DNA from: Planococcus citri
Lineage: Eukaryota > Arthropoda > Insecta > Hemiptera > Pseudococcidae
Assembly: GCF_950023065.1 (NCBI RefSeq)
Contig: NC_088677.1
Span: 11,984,001-12,048,000, forward strand
Direction: 5' to 3'
DNA: 64,000 nt
Shown: one piece after another, positions 50,501 to 59,407 of the stretch
Numbering within the stretch: the stretch's first letter is position 1
How the letters are laid out: every line of letters starts with the position of its first letter
Program-made: the position numbers and the translations under genes
The notes under the pieces: model-generated
What the model was told of the DNA's origin: nothing
The model's input: the letters and a program-made list of their open reading frames with translations, nothing else
Databases searched by the model: none

Positions 50501-53355
50501 GCCGCTTCTTTTCATTTCCAAAATTCACAGAAATGGATTCATAATGACTTGGTCAAAAACAGCAGTAAAAAAAAGGAGAGTAATTTACAACGGGAAACCA
50601 AGTGGGATAATTCTAAGAAAAATAAATGAAAAAAAAACAACTAGTATTTTCTCCTGTCTTTTGAATTGTATTGCCCCAAAAATATTTTGCCAACTACGAA
50701 CATCAGTTCAAAGTAGAACTCTCATCCAACAGTCTCTTGAAGTCATGGCGGTAAAATAAGCGAAACATAGACGTATTTTTGATGCATTTTTAGCGTTGGT
50801 AAACGTCCCATTGGTAAATGAATCTTAGATTACTTACTTATTTATTCGAAGTGATTATGGTGAATTATTCAGCTGTCTGCGCATCTCCTCGTCCTTTCAG
50901 TGAAACTTGATCATCTTCGAGTACAATGAAAGAACATCATCAATTTTGAGTTCTGTTCTTGTAAGTCTCACGGAAACAGAATTACCACATGTAGATATAC
51001 TACACCACTCTTTGTAAAAAGTCTCATTTTATGGGGAGAGCTGTGCTATAATTCTTCATAGGTACACCTATATTTATGTACTTCAATTAGACGACTAAAA
51101 AATTCAATTTATCGAATTTTTGCCAATTACTTATCGAGTTTTGAAAATTTTAAAATAGGTCTAAACTTAGAAAACTGCATCTGTAGTATATTTTAGGGGG
51201 TGGATATGCGTTTATCTAATGGATACCTATCGACTAATGATAGTCCCCTTTTCCTCCTTAGATACGTAATAATGATGTCTGCATTTTATCGGTATAAGAA
51301 TTTACTTACTTCGTAGAATATGAAGAATAAAACAGTTTTATCTCTTTCTTCCTTTTTCACTAGGTACCTACCGAAAAATCTCAAGTCTGAAAGTTTTGTT
51401 TTTCATCATTTTAGTTCTTGTCGGAAAAATGCCTACAAAGTATCGTCCATACTATAAGAAATACCTTTAATGACTATGCCTGCTGTGTAAAAATTTCAAA
51501 AAATTTCGTTTTCAATTATTCAGTAATTATCATTTTTGAAATCCCCTTCCAAAAAAAAAAAAAAAAAAAAAAATGAAGCGAATGAAATTTTGGCAAACAT
51601 TTTAACATGTTGTCAAAGCTGAAGTTGAAATTTTCGCAAGCTTTTTAAACATATTCAAGTCTGAGACAGACGTCCCGGGTTTTTATGGTGGGGGGGGGGG
51701 GGTCAGAAAATTGTATTTTAAAATGTAAGGTGTGCATATATATTTTTCATATAATTTTCAAACAAGTATTGGGTGAAGAACAAATTAGTGCCTAAGCGTT
51801 GCTTCAACTTCGAAAAAAAAAAAAAACTCACTAGAAAAATAAGTTTGCTTGGATAGTTCTCAGATGGTTCAACAACGATAGGACTTTTTGAACTCATACT
51901 TTCCGACTTGAGCGAAACGAAGCAAGGTCGAAAAAGCTTGTCTGAAGACCTCAGGAATCTAAATGTTTTTTGAGGTGTTGCCTATAGTTTGTTTATGTGT
52001 TTTTAGCGAGTTTTGAATAATTTAAGAAATTTATAAGATACATGGTTCAAGAGGAGCAATTTTCAAACTTTTTCAAGAAATACGATTTTTTCGAACAAAC
52101 TGAGCCTATGCGAGTAATCCTTCTAATTCAACTGCCACACATCAACAAATACCTAGTAGCTTTAGGCTATGTTGGAGCCTCCAGCGATTTTTCAATTTTC
52201 TCCAAAAGTTTCAAATCGCTCTAGAGGGTCCAAAAATCAACTCTGAAACTTATTAATTTGGTTGCTTTTTATTGGGTAACCTGTCGGTCATTTCAGGTGG
52301 CTACTGCGAAATTCCAAGAGTGTGAGTTCAACGGTGAATTTTTGATAATTGTCTGGTAGGTAGGTAACTTCTAAAAAAAAAAAAGGTGAAAAAAATCAAA
52401 TTTTTATAAAAGTTGTAGAGGAAAATAGTGGAAAAGATGTCCATGCCCAATAAACACGAAGTTGGGATTGTCCACTTCTCTCAACCCTCAAAGCGGGGAC
52501 CTCTGGTGAGAAAATAATTCCATATATTATTTTATTTTTTCCATTTTTGCGCACCTCAATTTTCAAACATTTGAAAAAATACTCACCAATTGATAAAGTT
52601 TGGATTCAGGAATCCTTTTGCAATCATCTCAATTTATTTATTTGTCATCATTATTATTCAACTTCATTTCGGGTTGAGAATTCGAGAACCAAAATCTTCA
52701 ATATTTTCGAGTTCAGAATTTTTTCGAAAAACGATAGATGGCGCTTCAAACACCGAATTCGACGTGTTTCGATTGAAAAATCAGCGAGTAAATTGTGAGA
52801 TTTTCTCAAGAAAATCAAACTGGCATTTTATCAGCGCAAATCTAACTTCCATTAATTCGGGATCAGATGAAAAAAAGTAGAGTACAGCGTGAAGTTTTTT
52901 TTTTATCTGAAAAAAGTCCATCTTGAAAAGTTCTGAAACACTATTCAAAAGAATATTTCCAAAGTTTCATCTAAAGAACCTACATGTATAAAGTCGACCA
53001 CATTTTTAATTAAGTACTTACAAAATGTGTCTAATAAAGCTCAAAGATGATTATTTGGACCAAGACTAAAGAGGGAAAATCTCTTTTCTGAAAAAAGTTC
53101 AGCTTGGAAAGTTCTGAAACACTATTCAAAAAAATATTTCCAAAGTTTCACCTAAAGAATTTACCTGCATGTACTCGACCACATTATTATAATAAGATTA
53201 GCAATTGATTATTATTTTAGACTGACGCGGGAGCGCGAAAAAAATTTCTGAAAATTCGCAACGCTTCCAGTTTTGTGGTTCAATGAATTGTTCATAATTA
53301 TGTATGCTAAAATATGTATACAAATTCGATTTTATTCTCGCAGCATTTACTTTTG
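47585..53355 (+). repeat. Segment map 8: RA, RB, RG piece, RC, RD, low-copy island, RC, RD
   Basis: Approximate content: RA 47586-47785; RB 47805-48030; unassigned 48030-48500; RG pieces 48500-48640; RC 48670-48960; RD 48960-49150; low-copy DNA 49160-52585; RC (with an RB/RG-type lead-in) 52590-52800; RD 52800-53355 with clear internal tandem units. The modules stop abruptly near 53355. Confidence 0.6.
49160..52585. other. Low-copy AT-rich island without recognised genes
   Basis: About 3.4 kb not made of the window's repeat modules. It contains a run of 23 A (51551-51573), a G run near 51691-51702, and several frames of 60-104 codons. Those frames are of low complexity and resemble no family I know. 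I see no splice-flanked exon that I would defend. It may be the original single-copy DNA between two duplicated blocks. Confidence 0.4.
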
Positions 53356-54177
53356 TAAGAGGGTAAATTGACTTAAAGCATGATTGGTAATGTGACTTAC
53401 GATGGTGGATGCTATTGTGTTGTTTCCAAGAAATATCCCTTAGAGTATTTCTACTAAATACTCACCGGAATACCTCACATGCTCGGCTAGGGCGTGAGTA
53501 GGAAATGGTTGCTTTTACACTCTTAACATATGATCATACACACCATAAATAATAACAAGTTATACACGAGAATAATATTTAATGTGTGCAATATTAACAA
53601 CACGTTACAAGTTTTACATAATCACATATTCTATGTATTTATGTACGTTAACAAGACACTTTCTTAAACTAAATATACACACGTTGGTGTTACACACTGT
53701 GGTGTAGGTTTGGATAAGTGATCTCCTCTGGCAAGGAGATCTAACTTATTCACACTGATATGTGCAAGTACTTACCCAGAGTGGCGACGAGTAGATCATC
53801 ACTCCTTCTCGTCTATTCATTGGTTTCACTAATAACTAACTAAAACTAAAGCACTAAATATAACACTTAACACTCGAGAGTAAAAACTTATAATTAAATG
53901 ACTGCATTAACCCATTAACCGTGAATAACATACCCGCGTGCACTCGGATACATTACTGGCGTTCTGTACTCTCGTCGCTTGGCTCGTATGGCTAGCTGAC
54001 GAGAATACAACGCAGTGTTGCCTTAGTGCAACGCAGTGTTACCATGTGGGCGAGCCCTATACATACCACGTACGGCATAGTAGTATATCACATATGCCCC
54101 TCTGAGGTTTGCTCGATGGCGTAACCAGCGGAGAAAAGCACGGATAAAAACATGATATACTATGCATGTACGTGGCA
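53356..54177 (-). mobile_element. Possible LTR at the left edge of Region 2 (minus orientation)
   Basis: RD sequence breaks at about 53355 and the next bases read TGTAAGAGGG. Some 820 bp later comes CATGTACGTGGCA, giving TG...CA ends in either reading. Just beyond it, 54185-54203 is pyrimidine-rich on the plus strand, so the minus strand has AGGGGGGCAGGGGGA, like a polypurine tract next to a 3' LTR. Inside are hairpins such as GATCTCCT/AGGAGATC (53720-53741) and an AACGCAGTGTT direct repeat (54008-54041). No second LTR or target duplication can be checked because the other end is not identified. This is a tentative call. Confidence 0.3.
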
Positions 54178-54911
54178 GCGGAGCTGTCCCCCTGCCCCCC
54201 TGCGTTTCTTCGATGAGAATGGCAGAGGCATACGGTAAAGAAGCTTAGACAAAAGAATAAATAAATTAATTGACCATCAAGGCCCCGCAACAGATTCATG
54301 TGTGGGTGGTACCGCGTAATAATCAAAGAATGGTATTCTATATTTCAATTTTGTGCTTGGTAGTTTCGCTGCTTTGGATATACGATTGTAACATCTTATA
54401 TGTTACTTCCATTTTTCAAAATCACTCGCTGCGACATCTGCAAGAAATCTGTCATTTTTTGAGGTTGATAATGCGAAAAATGGCACGTGCCTGCCGGATC
54501 GCGATTATCGATATGCAAAATAATGACACAGCGATTTCTGCAATTCTCGCAGAGGATTCGCAGGCTGGGAAACCTGTGATTATAGTATATCCTTCTTGCA
54601 GCGTTGTCCGTCTGAACATATTATAACACTTTAATTGTGTTAAAATTGGCATTTTTGATAACACGAAAGCTCGAACAACACTAACTACGAAAAGAAACTG
54701 GCTTCTTTAATTGAAGCTGTGTCATCGGTTTCGTGTGTGTCATGACTTGCAGAAAGGTAGTCATCGCTACATTTCATGTTGGAACTCGTAACCAGTTCCG
54801 TGCAAGTCGTGGCGTTATCAGGCAGCGTACCTGTCATTTTCGGTAACGTTACCACCCGCGGAATCCTCCAGGACCTCGCCTGATTTCTTCCAGATACGGG
54901 GTGCGTACTGT

Positions 54912-56656
54912 GGCAGAGTACCAATTATTAATATGTTCTTATGCGGATTCTTTTGATGGTTCGTAAACCATGCTACCAAGTTCCTCTCAATTCCCTAGGT
55001 GTCAGCATCCCATTTGGACATACTGTAACATCTTGTATGTTACTTCCATGTCACGTGGTCGCCGAATACAATTCAACGATTGTTCAACGAATAGTCACGT
55101 GTTCTGTTCTTTTTCGGTAATCTTCGCCTCCCAAGTGAGGGAGATACCGTGGCAGAGAACCGATTATGGTGCATGTCCTTGTATGGGTTTCAATTGGTTC
55201 AACGACCAAGATTGCTGATCAGCGGTCTACCTGATTTAAACATGCGCTTATAACACCTTGTGTGTTACAGTTCATTTTTTGGATCACATCGCCAATGATC
55301 AAGGTAACAATCGCCCTAGCAGGCGGTTCTTTCCATTGGCAATGGAGATGGCAATACCGTGCTCTCGAACAAGCTGCAGTAGCGCAGGGTGTCGGCATGG
55401 TATGCCTCCATGGCAGAGGACCAATAAATAGCATGTCCTTTTTTCAGGGCGTTATGGGTTCGTAAACCTCGACCACTAATTTACCAATTTTGAACTTGCT
55501 GTAATTGTGAACCAGTTCGAATAATACCTTGCATCTACTCGGCGGTAGTTGCATTTACCAACACGGTAAAAATAAACTCTCCGAGCATACCAATATAACA
55601 CCTAGTGTGTTACGGTCTATTTTCGGTAATATCATCTACACAGCCCAAAGGTGAAGAAGTCTTTGAGCACAAGTCTCCTCAAGATCTCGCGATTTGATGG
55701 TGACATGTCTCAATTTCTCAACATCTTGGCGCATAGATGTACCGTGGCAGAGAACCAATTATTAATATGCTCCTAGTGGAGGTGTTACGAGCGGCTTACA
55801 AAATCCGACCTGATAGTCGATTAAAGCGCATACTTCAACTGGTTGTCATTACAAGCAAGGTGACAAGGCCGAAATGAGCTTTCAGATACGATTCGACGAT
55901 CGTTTTCCTATGGCTCGAAAGACTCGATCAGTTTATCGTGTGAGAACTACACCGCGGTAGTTCTAATTACCATCGCGGTAATTGTGCTCCCTGAACATTG
56001 TATCACCTCGTGGAGATACTATCTGTCATTTTTTGGTAATAACACCCAGCGTTGAAAAAATAGTGGGTGTTTACCCAGGCAGAGTACCTGTTGTCTTTTT
56101 GGTAATGGCCCAAAGTTTCCGAAAAAATCGTGCAGGATTTTAACAGCCACTTCGGTATTACCCAGGCAGAGCACCTGTTGTCGTTTTAGGTATCAACAAA
56201 ACACGAGGAAAACAACGCGAATCCGTCGCTTCTTTATATCCTGCGATACCAGGGCAGAGTACCTATTAAATTAATGTTCTTCTAGGAGACTTGCGGCTTA
56301 CATTTCCAACCTGAATGTCGGAGAAGGCGCTTTGCAACTGATCGTTTTATTTGAGAGGAAAGTCAGTTTATCTTTTAAAGGGACTACACCACGGTAATCC
56401 CGAATACCATCGCGGTAATTCATTTAGCTCTCTGAACATTTGTAACGTTCTTGCGTTACGTACGAAATTGGAATTATTCACGGAGCCATCGGAACTCTGT
56501 CCAGTGGGACTCGCGCCGTCTCGGTTGGACGGGAAGCGTGATAATTCTTCATTTTAGGTCACGTTCGGATAGCGTGAGCTCGCCTCAATCTAAGACTCTA
56601 GAAAGAGAGAGGCTCGATAGGTATCGCGTATCCGATTCGTGCCTTGGCAGAGTACC
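54912..56656. promoter_or_regulatory. GGCAGAGnACC box, eight copies
   Basis: Copies begin at 54912, 55151, 55412, 55746, 56078, 56165, 56253 and 56646. Four are followed within a few bases by AATTATTAATATG or a close variant. Regular recurrence within the hairpin units suggests a protein or RNA binding site. On the minus strand it reads GGTnCTCTGCC. Function unknown. Confidence 0.5.
55531..56421. other. Tandem hairpin pair, three copies
   Basis: Two hairpins stand side by side at 55531-55552 with 55554-55570, 55944-55963 with 55965-55983, and 56380-56401 with 56402-56421. The first has CTAC/GTAG (or GGTA) at the top of its stem and a loop like ACCGCG; the second has TTACC/GGTAA and a loop like ATCGC. 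The best pair is GAACTAC/GTAGTTC followed by AATTACC/GGTAATT. In the later two pairs CTGAACAT and a CTTGT-loop hairpin follow. Confidence 0.55.
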
Positions 56657-56899
56657 TCTTATTTTAATGTTCTTGTGAGAGCGAGCGACTTACATTTCCA
56701 ACCTGAATGTCGGATAATGCGCATTCAACTGACCCGTTGTTGCTTGTTGAGGGCTGCGGTCCAATAAATAAATAAATGGTTGCGTTCGATGACGCATCCT
56801 ATGTCAACCAGGACAAAAAGAGTGCTCTTTAAACTTGCTACACCTGTTGTGTTGCATATATCGTTCAAAGAGACTTTGCGGCTTACAGTATCAACCTGT

Positions 56900-57669
56900 T
56901 TGTCGATTCATGCGCCATCTTATCCTGAGGTGGTAAAATATCAGACTGCGTGACAATCGATTCTAGCAAATCAATTCTTCGAGTTTGCACGGGTATGTAG
57001 TGCCAATTCGGCGATTGGTGCTGACGTGAGATAACTTCAACGAGTTGTCATCACGCTTAACCGGTTGCAATATACGACGATATCGCATTAAGGGTTTGCA
57101 AAACACAAGAGAGAACATATAAAGCAAAAAACTCTTCGAAAATGCAAACAAAGATGTTACTAATAATAAAGTCGTTTCTACCTTCGACGAGGTAGTAACG
57201 GCTTGTAGGAACTATGTACAAATTAACGAAAATTAATACTAGAACATAAAAAAGTAAAAAATACAAAACAACTAACAAATTAAGGTGACAAACACATCAC
57301 TGGGTGAAAATTCAAACAAGAAATAATACGAAATGTTACAAAAGAGAATTAATACTAATCAAAGGAACAAAAACGTCATCACCGTGATACATCAATCACA
57401 AAAAATTAAGTCTTCTAAAAATTAGTTCAAAACGAAAATACAAGTAACAGAAAATTCATACACGTAGGTATGTAATTTGAAAACAAAAGAAAAAGTAATT
57501 TTAACATGATATTTACATAACAGCCATGATGAGAATAAAAACAATAAAAACTTTGAAATATCTGCACGCAGGCAGGTTTGACAAAGAAAATACAAAATGC
57601 AAAAAACAAAAAAAAAAAAAAAATTATTTACAAAGAAAAAATTTACAATGGTAGTATTGAAGAAACTGG
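56900..57669. other. Noncoding interval downstream of the 192-codon frame
   Basis: It contains four TTCGACGA-type hairpins (57003-57195) and then A-rich DNA from 57240 to 57620 on the plus strand (T-rich as read with the genes). Frames of 60-83 codons here are strings of Phe, Leu and Val from T-rich sequence and I do not call them. A run of T on the minus strand (57607-57622) follows TTTTCTTTGTAAATAA, a motif also found after the large gene. Confidence 0.5.
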
Positions 57670-58248
57670 TCATTGCGGTGCAATTCGAATGTCATCGACG
57701 TAAGTAAGCGGCGCGGTGACTCGTTCCAATAGGATCGTGAACGGATGTGCCGTCGGCGCTTCGTTGAGCGGTAGACGATTGAATTCCGTGTTCGGCTCGG
57801 GCTCATACCGCGACTGGAGTATCTCATCGACGATGGAATCATAGCGGTTGAGGGGACGTGCCGTTGATCGCCGATGAACCTGAGTCCAGGTGATTTGTCG
57901 CTGATCGGTAGAATTTGCCGGTCCCTGGATTGGTTGAAGTTGCGGCTCGTCGTTGGCATTGCGGGTGATCTCATAATATCACCGCTCTTCACCGCTTGGC
58001 ATTACCGTGATAATGTCGGTTACTTCCGGAGTTGGCGGCCGGCGAGTGAGAATATTCGGCTGGAACCTTTGACGACGCTCGACGGTGTCATCGTTCGGTG
58101 CGAGTAAACGTCTCAACTCTGGGTGCCACGGTGGAATAATTGGCCATGGTCGGACTGGAACTTCGTTGCCTCGGACTGGCTCGTGTAACGCGTCCAACGA
58201 CGGCTTTCGGAACGAATGCCCTACTGGCATTTTCGATACGCAAACCAT
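57670..58248 (-). pseudogene. 192-codon frame with one in-frame TGA; function unknown
   Basis: The frame starts at ATG 58248-58246 (MVCVSKMPVG) and meets TGA at 57981-57979 after 89 codons. It then stays open for another 102 codons to TGA 57672-57670. The second half has ordinary protein composition (for example RYDSIVDEILQSRYE and NRLPLNEAPTAHPF), so I read it as one protein of about 192 residues with one premature stop. CGA to TGA decay at a CpG is the likeliest cause; stop-codon readthrough is the alternative, and a small hairpin (GGTGAT/ATCACC) sits on the stop. The protein is rich in Pro and Arg with no transmembrane segment. An Arg-rich frame overlapping its second half in another phase is a shadow. 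I recognise no domain. It is the last of the head-to-tail minus-strand frames. Confidence 0.6.
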
Positions 58249-58421
58249 TTTTTCGATACTGTTGAAAAAATATAAAGTATTAGAATTGGCAGTAAAAAAC
58301 TCAACAAACTACGACGAGTTTGTAACATAGAGAAAAGACCACCAATTCGACGATTGGGATATAATTCTATTTTTCGATCAACTCCTGTTAGAGAAGTTCG
58401 AAAGTTGATGTATTGAAAGTT

Positions 58422-58754
58422 TCAACAATTCGACGATTGTGAGCTTTCAATGTTGTAAATTTGCCAAATTAAGTCTGCGTAGAGTAACAGCAGTGCGAAC
58501 CATAAAATGAAATATTCTTTATCGAGTTCGATTGAGCGTGTTGTTGTAGATACATAGAAACAGTCATCTTGATTATGACGTTTAATGCTCATGTGCGCAG
58601 TTTTTTCAGATAGGGCATACGTTACTGTGAATGCGTGCACCAATCTGTCGACGAAGCGCAGTATATAATAAATATCATTGAAGGCACACCAGCGTTCTTG
58701 AATATTCATTATTGCTGTAATCAAAATAATATCGACAAAGTAAATGAGATACAT
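58422..58754 (-). CDS. Small membrane protein, about 110 aa, function unknown
   Basis: Starting at ATG 58754-58752, the frame encodes about 110 residues and ends at TGA 58424-58422. Two hydrophobic stretches can be seen: one at the start (MYLIYFVDIILITAIM) and one near the end (YFILWFALLLLYADLIW), with a polar middle of about 60 residues that includes HMSIKRHNQDDC. This predicts a protein crossing a membrane twice. An in-frame TAA lies a few codons upstream (about 58805), so the start is well bounded. It sits between the large gene and the 192-codon frame, all on the minus strand. Two TTCGACGA-type hairpins directly follow its stop. I recognise no family; it could still be chance, but composition and position favour a real gene. 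Confidence 0.5.
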   Translation of the reverse strand: MYLIYFVDIILITAIMNIQERWCAFNDIYYILRFVDRLVHAFTVTYALSEKTAHMSIKRHNQDDCFYVSTTTRSIELDKEYFILWFALLLLYADLIWQIYNIESSQSSNC

Positions 58755-58856
58755 TGATTCAAAATCTTGTATTCTGATATCAAAATTGTACAAAACTGCT
58801 TATTACTACTACGACAGTGAGTTTTGGCAAATATAAGAGAACGAGAAATGATAATG

Positions 58857-58900
58857 ATAAAAAATTATTAACTATTTACAAAGAAAACGCGAGTTGGTTT
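58857..58900 (-). terminator. Possible shared gene-end motif TTTTCTTTGTAAATA
   Basis: After the original stop of the large gene the minus strand reads TTTTCTTTGTAAATAGTTA and then a T run. After the 192-codon frame (57608-57640) it reads TTTTTCTTTGTAAATAATTT and a long T run. Two near-identical 3' flanks in one cluster could be a shared transcript-end signal. Two copies only, so weak. Confidence 0.3.
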
Positions 58901-59033
58901 AAAGATCTTCGTCTTCTTCATCCTCCTCGTCGTCTTCACCTTCATCTCACCTTCATCGTCGTTTGAAGGTTCAATTGCCGGTACACCCGTTTGCTGTACT
59001 CCTTCGTCGAGGAGCGCTGCTTCGGTGCGTGGT
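58899..59033 (-). pseudogene. Severed original C-terminus of the large gene, with an 11-bp frameshift duplication
   Basis: Beyond the MITE the coding frame of the large gene resumes in phase after the duplicated TGCGTGGT. A perfect 11-bp tandem duplication, TCACCTTCATC (58936-58946 and 58947-58957), then shifts the frame. With one unit the tail would be strongly acidic (Asp/Glu-rich) and stop at TAA 58901-58899; with both units it becomes basic. The gene therefore carries two independent lesions at its 3' end. Confidence 0.7.
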
Positions 59034-59407
59034 TAGTGTTGGCCTGAGAATATTCTCAATGCGCATAATCTGAGAATATTCGCGAATATTCGCGAATATT
59101 CTCAAATGCTTGGAGAATATTCTCTCAAAAAAATAAAAATCATGACTTTTTTCAAAAAATTTGAAGATTTTTCTACAATTTTCCACAATTTACAAGTTTT
59201 ACATCAACTTTTCTTTATAAATTTCCAATTTTCCTTAATAATTTGAAACCTTTTCAATGGAAATTTGGAAAGTTTCCGATTATCTCTAAACTAAGCAATA
59301 ATGTTCTAATTTTTTGAAAAGAATCTGCGGAATATGCGCAAGAATCTGCGCATATTCTTGCGCATGCGCAAGCAAAAAAAGAATATTCGCGAATTTGCCC
59401 AACACTA
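59034..59407. mobile_element. hAT-type MITE, 374 bp, 8-bp target duplication TGCGTGGT
   Basis: The ends are TAGTGTTGGCC... and ...GGGC-complement CCCAACACTA, i.e. inverted repeats of the form TAGTGTTGG, typical of hAT elements. An exact 8-bp duplication, TGCGTGGT, flanks it (59026-59033 and 59408-59415). The interior is rich in GAATATTC and GAGAATATTCTC palindromes and encodes no transposase. It landed inside the last exon or coding end of the large gene; read through, it adds about 40 foreign residues and a stop at 59286. Confidence 0.92.

Larger units (their letters stand above)
1..53355 (+). repeat. Unidirectional mosaic of recurring modules (macro-repeat domain)
   Basis: Almost the whole interval is built from about fourteen modules of roughly 100-800 bp that recur at moderate to high identity. 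I label them RA to RN and RX and describe each once below at a good copy. All copies I recognised lie in the same orientation. Local order is largely kept: RF then RA then RB, often then RC, RD and RE; RH, RI and RG form a second recurring context. Transposed elements would be expected in both orientations, so I infer serial duplication and unequal exchange of a compound ancestral unit, followed by deletions. Open frames inside it are short, AT-rich and repeat the same peptides from copy to copy, so no genes are called here apart from remnants of mobile elements. Confidence 0.8.
54388..56855. ncRNA. Eight CTTGT-loop hairpins with compensating stem changes
   Basis: Copies: 54388-54406 (GTAACAT/ATGTTAC), 54624-54642 (TAACAC/GTGTTA), 55025-55043 (GTAACAT/ATGTTAC), 55251-55267 (TAACAC/GTGTTA), 55596-55612 (TAACAC/GTGTTA), 56000-56019 (GTATC/GATAC plus CC/GG), 56441-56458 (GTAACG/CGTTAC) and 56837-56855 (GCTACAC/GTGTTGC, one mismatch). 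The loop is CTTGT, CTTAT, CTAGT or similar. Several are preceded by CTGAACAT and followed by TTCATTTTT-like sequence. Paired changes that keep the stem argue for a selected RNA fold or cruciform. Whether it is transcribed is unknown. Confidence 0.6.
54290..56900. repeat. Degenerate array of structured units (hairpins plus conserved boxes)
   Basis: The interval is a decayed series of units of about 230-440 bp. Each has some of these parts in order: a paired hairpin, CTCTGAACAT, a hairpin with a CTTGT-like loop, TTCATTTTTCGGTAAT, GGCAGAGnACC, AATTATTAATATGTTCTT, and either GGTTCGTAAACC or GCGGCTTACA...CAACCTGAATGTCGG. Primary sequence is poorly kept while structure and boxes are kept. No open frame runs through it. 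It lies downstream of the minus-strand genes, so it could be a long 3' noncoding region of that transcript. Confidence 0.6.

Noticed and set aside
54290..56900. CRISPR array
   Set aside because: The repeats are diverged, unevenly spaced by hundreds of bases, have no uniform spacers, and sit in an animal genome.
57057..57673. Hydrophobic frames of 60-83 codons suggesting membrane proteins
   Set aside because: They arise from T-rich sequence (Phe/Leu/Val runs), overlap one another in different phases and have no other support.
57624..57992. Arg-rich frame of about 120 codons
   Set aside because: It overlaps, in another phase, the second half of the 192-codon frame, whose composition is far more protein-like. 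It also begins at GTG.
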